7,994 bases of DNA from HGM11416 sp045596285 (GTDB lineage Bacteria > Bacillota > Clostridia > Christensenellales > Borkfalkiaceae). The stretch covers positions 1-7,994 of the forward strand of contig JAZOCA010000014.1 in NCBI GenBank assembly GCA_045596285.1, given 5' to 3'. Below, piece after piece: positions 7,768 to 7,994 of the stretch (positions are counted from its first letter, which is position 1; every line of letters starts with the position of its first letter). The notes under the pieces are model-generated. The model worked only from the letters and a program-made list of their open reading frames with translations, made no database searches and was not told the DNA's origin. Position numbers and translations under genes: made by a program.

Positions 7768-7856
7768 TGGAGCTGGTGACGGGATGTTGCTACGCTTACG
7801 CTACGCAATATTCGCTTCGCTCATATATGAACGAGGCTCTCACTCGAAACACCAAC
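7768..7856 (-). repeat. tRNA-end-bearing dispersed repeat, copy B
   Basis: This 89-nt element is the better-preserved copy. On the minus strand it opens with GTTGGTG (7856-7850) and closes with CACCAGC-TCCA (7778-7768), which is exactly the acceptor and CCA end of the adjacent tRNA-Thr. The two ends pair over all 7 positions with one G.U. The 18 bases 7768-7785 are identical to 7897-7914 in the tRNA. Inside are a CGAG/CTCG hairpin with a 7-nt loop (7832-7846), the palindrome TCATATATGA (7821-7830) and a direct repeat of GCTACGC. No T-loop or anticodon arm is present. It lies between terminators B2 and B1. Confidence 0.85.
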
Positions 7857-7857
7857 A

Positions 7858-7897
7858 AAAAAACAATCGCCACCCAAAAGGGTAGCGATTATTTTTT
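7858..7897 (-). terminator. Terminator of tRNA-Thr (B2)
   Basis: On the minus strand, arms 7880-7897 and 7858-7875 pair over 18 positions around a UUUU loop, with two G.U pairs, then run into a T tract. The stem begins at the last base of the tRNA CCA end, the usual place for a tRNA-gene terminator. The outer stem is shared with terminator A2, but the loop side differs. Confidence 0.85.
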
Positions 7898-7972
7898 GGA
7901 GCTGGTGACGGGATTTGAACCTGCGACCTGCTGATTACGAATCAGCTGCTCTACCGACTGAGCCACACCAGC
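7897..7972 (-). tRNA. tRNA-Thr (anticodon CGT), CCA encoded
   Basis: The minus strand folds as a full 76-nt cloverleaf: acceptor GCTGGTG/CACCAGC, D-stem GCTC/GAGC, anticodon stem GCTGA/TCAGC with loop TTCGTAA, T-loop TTCAAAT, and 3' TCCA. The anticodon CGT reads the threonine codon ACG. In the T-stem, GCAGG faces CCCGT, which leaves an A.C mismatch (bases 7922 and 7910) and one G.U pair. The AT-rich DNA at 7973-7994 may carry its promoter, or further tRNAs may lie beyond the window edge. Confidence 0.95.
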
Positions 7973-7994
7973 ATTATATATTAAATTGTTTTTA

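Noticed and set aside
2811..7856. CRISPR array
   Set aside because: There are only two copies, 5 kb apart, with no regular spacers and no cas genes.
2811..7914. Insertion sequence or integrase-borne island
   Set aside because: No transposase, integrase or recombinase is encoded in the window; only short repeats and tRNA-end duplication are present.
7710..7934. A 74-codon plus-strand open frame across repeat copy B and into the tRNA
   Set aside because: It runs through two terminator hairpins, the repeat and the antisense of tRNA-Thr. It has no ribosome site and its product is the typical artefact of translating tRNA ends.

Overview
The window carries three glycoside-hydrolase genes, a tRNA-Thr gene and two copies of an unusual tRNA-associated repeat. 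The organism looks like a low-G+C Gram-positive bacterium, probably a gut-type Clostridia lineage. The reasons are AT-rich intergenic DNA, strong GGAGG-type ribosome sites, and GH92 and GH38 mannosidases without signal peptides that resemble cytosolic Firmicutes versions. This placement is an inference from style; there is no rRNA or other marker gene.

Layout. From 25 to 2766 (+) lies a 913-residue protein with a GH20-like N-terminal domain followed by a TIM-barrel-type region. I read it as a glycosidase of no family I can name. From 2767 to 2960 is a convergent intergenic stretch with two hairpin terminators and, between them, repeat copy A. From 2961 to 7406 (-) is a two-gene operon read right to left: a GH92 alpha-mannosidase, then a GH38 alpha-mannosidase 15 bases downstream. 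From 7407 to 7733 is the operon's leader and promoter region. From 7734 to 7896 lie a hairpin terminator, repeat copy B and a second terminator. From 7897 to 7972 (-) is tRNA-Thr(CGT) with an encoded CCA.

Working together. GH92 and GH38 enzymes together trim alpha-mannose from high-mannose N-glycans or related mannosides. All three proteins lack a secretion signal, so the picture is of imported oligosaccharides being cut to monosaccharides in the cytoplasm. The GH20-like protein may handle a HexNAc-containing or other linkage of the same glycan, but its substrate is unknown and it is on the opposite strand. No transporter or regulator is in the window.

The most unusual structure is the repeat. 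Two copies in the same orientation (88 and 89 nt, 4 substitutions and 1 indel apart) bracket the mannosidase operon. Read on the minus strand, each ends with a copy of the tRNA-Thr 3' end including CCA. Each begins with a 7-nt strand that can pair with that end like an acceptor stem, and each sits between two terminator hairpins. Copy B is directly downstream of the genuine tRNA-Thr, so an exact 24-bp direct repeat is formed. This could be a tRNA-derived mobile or structural element.
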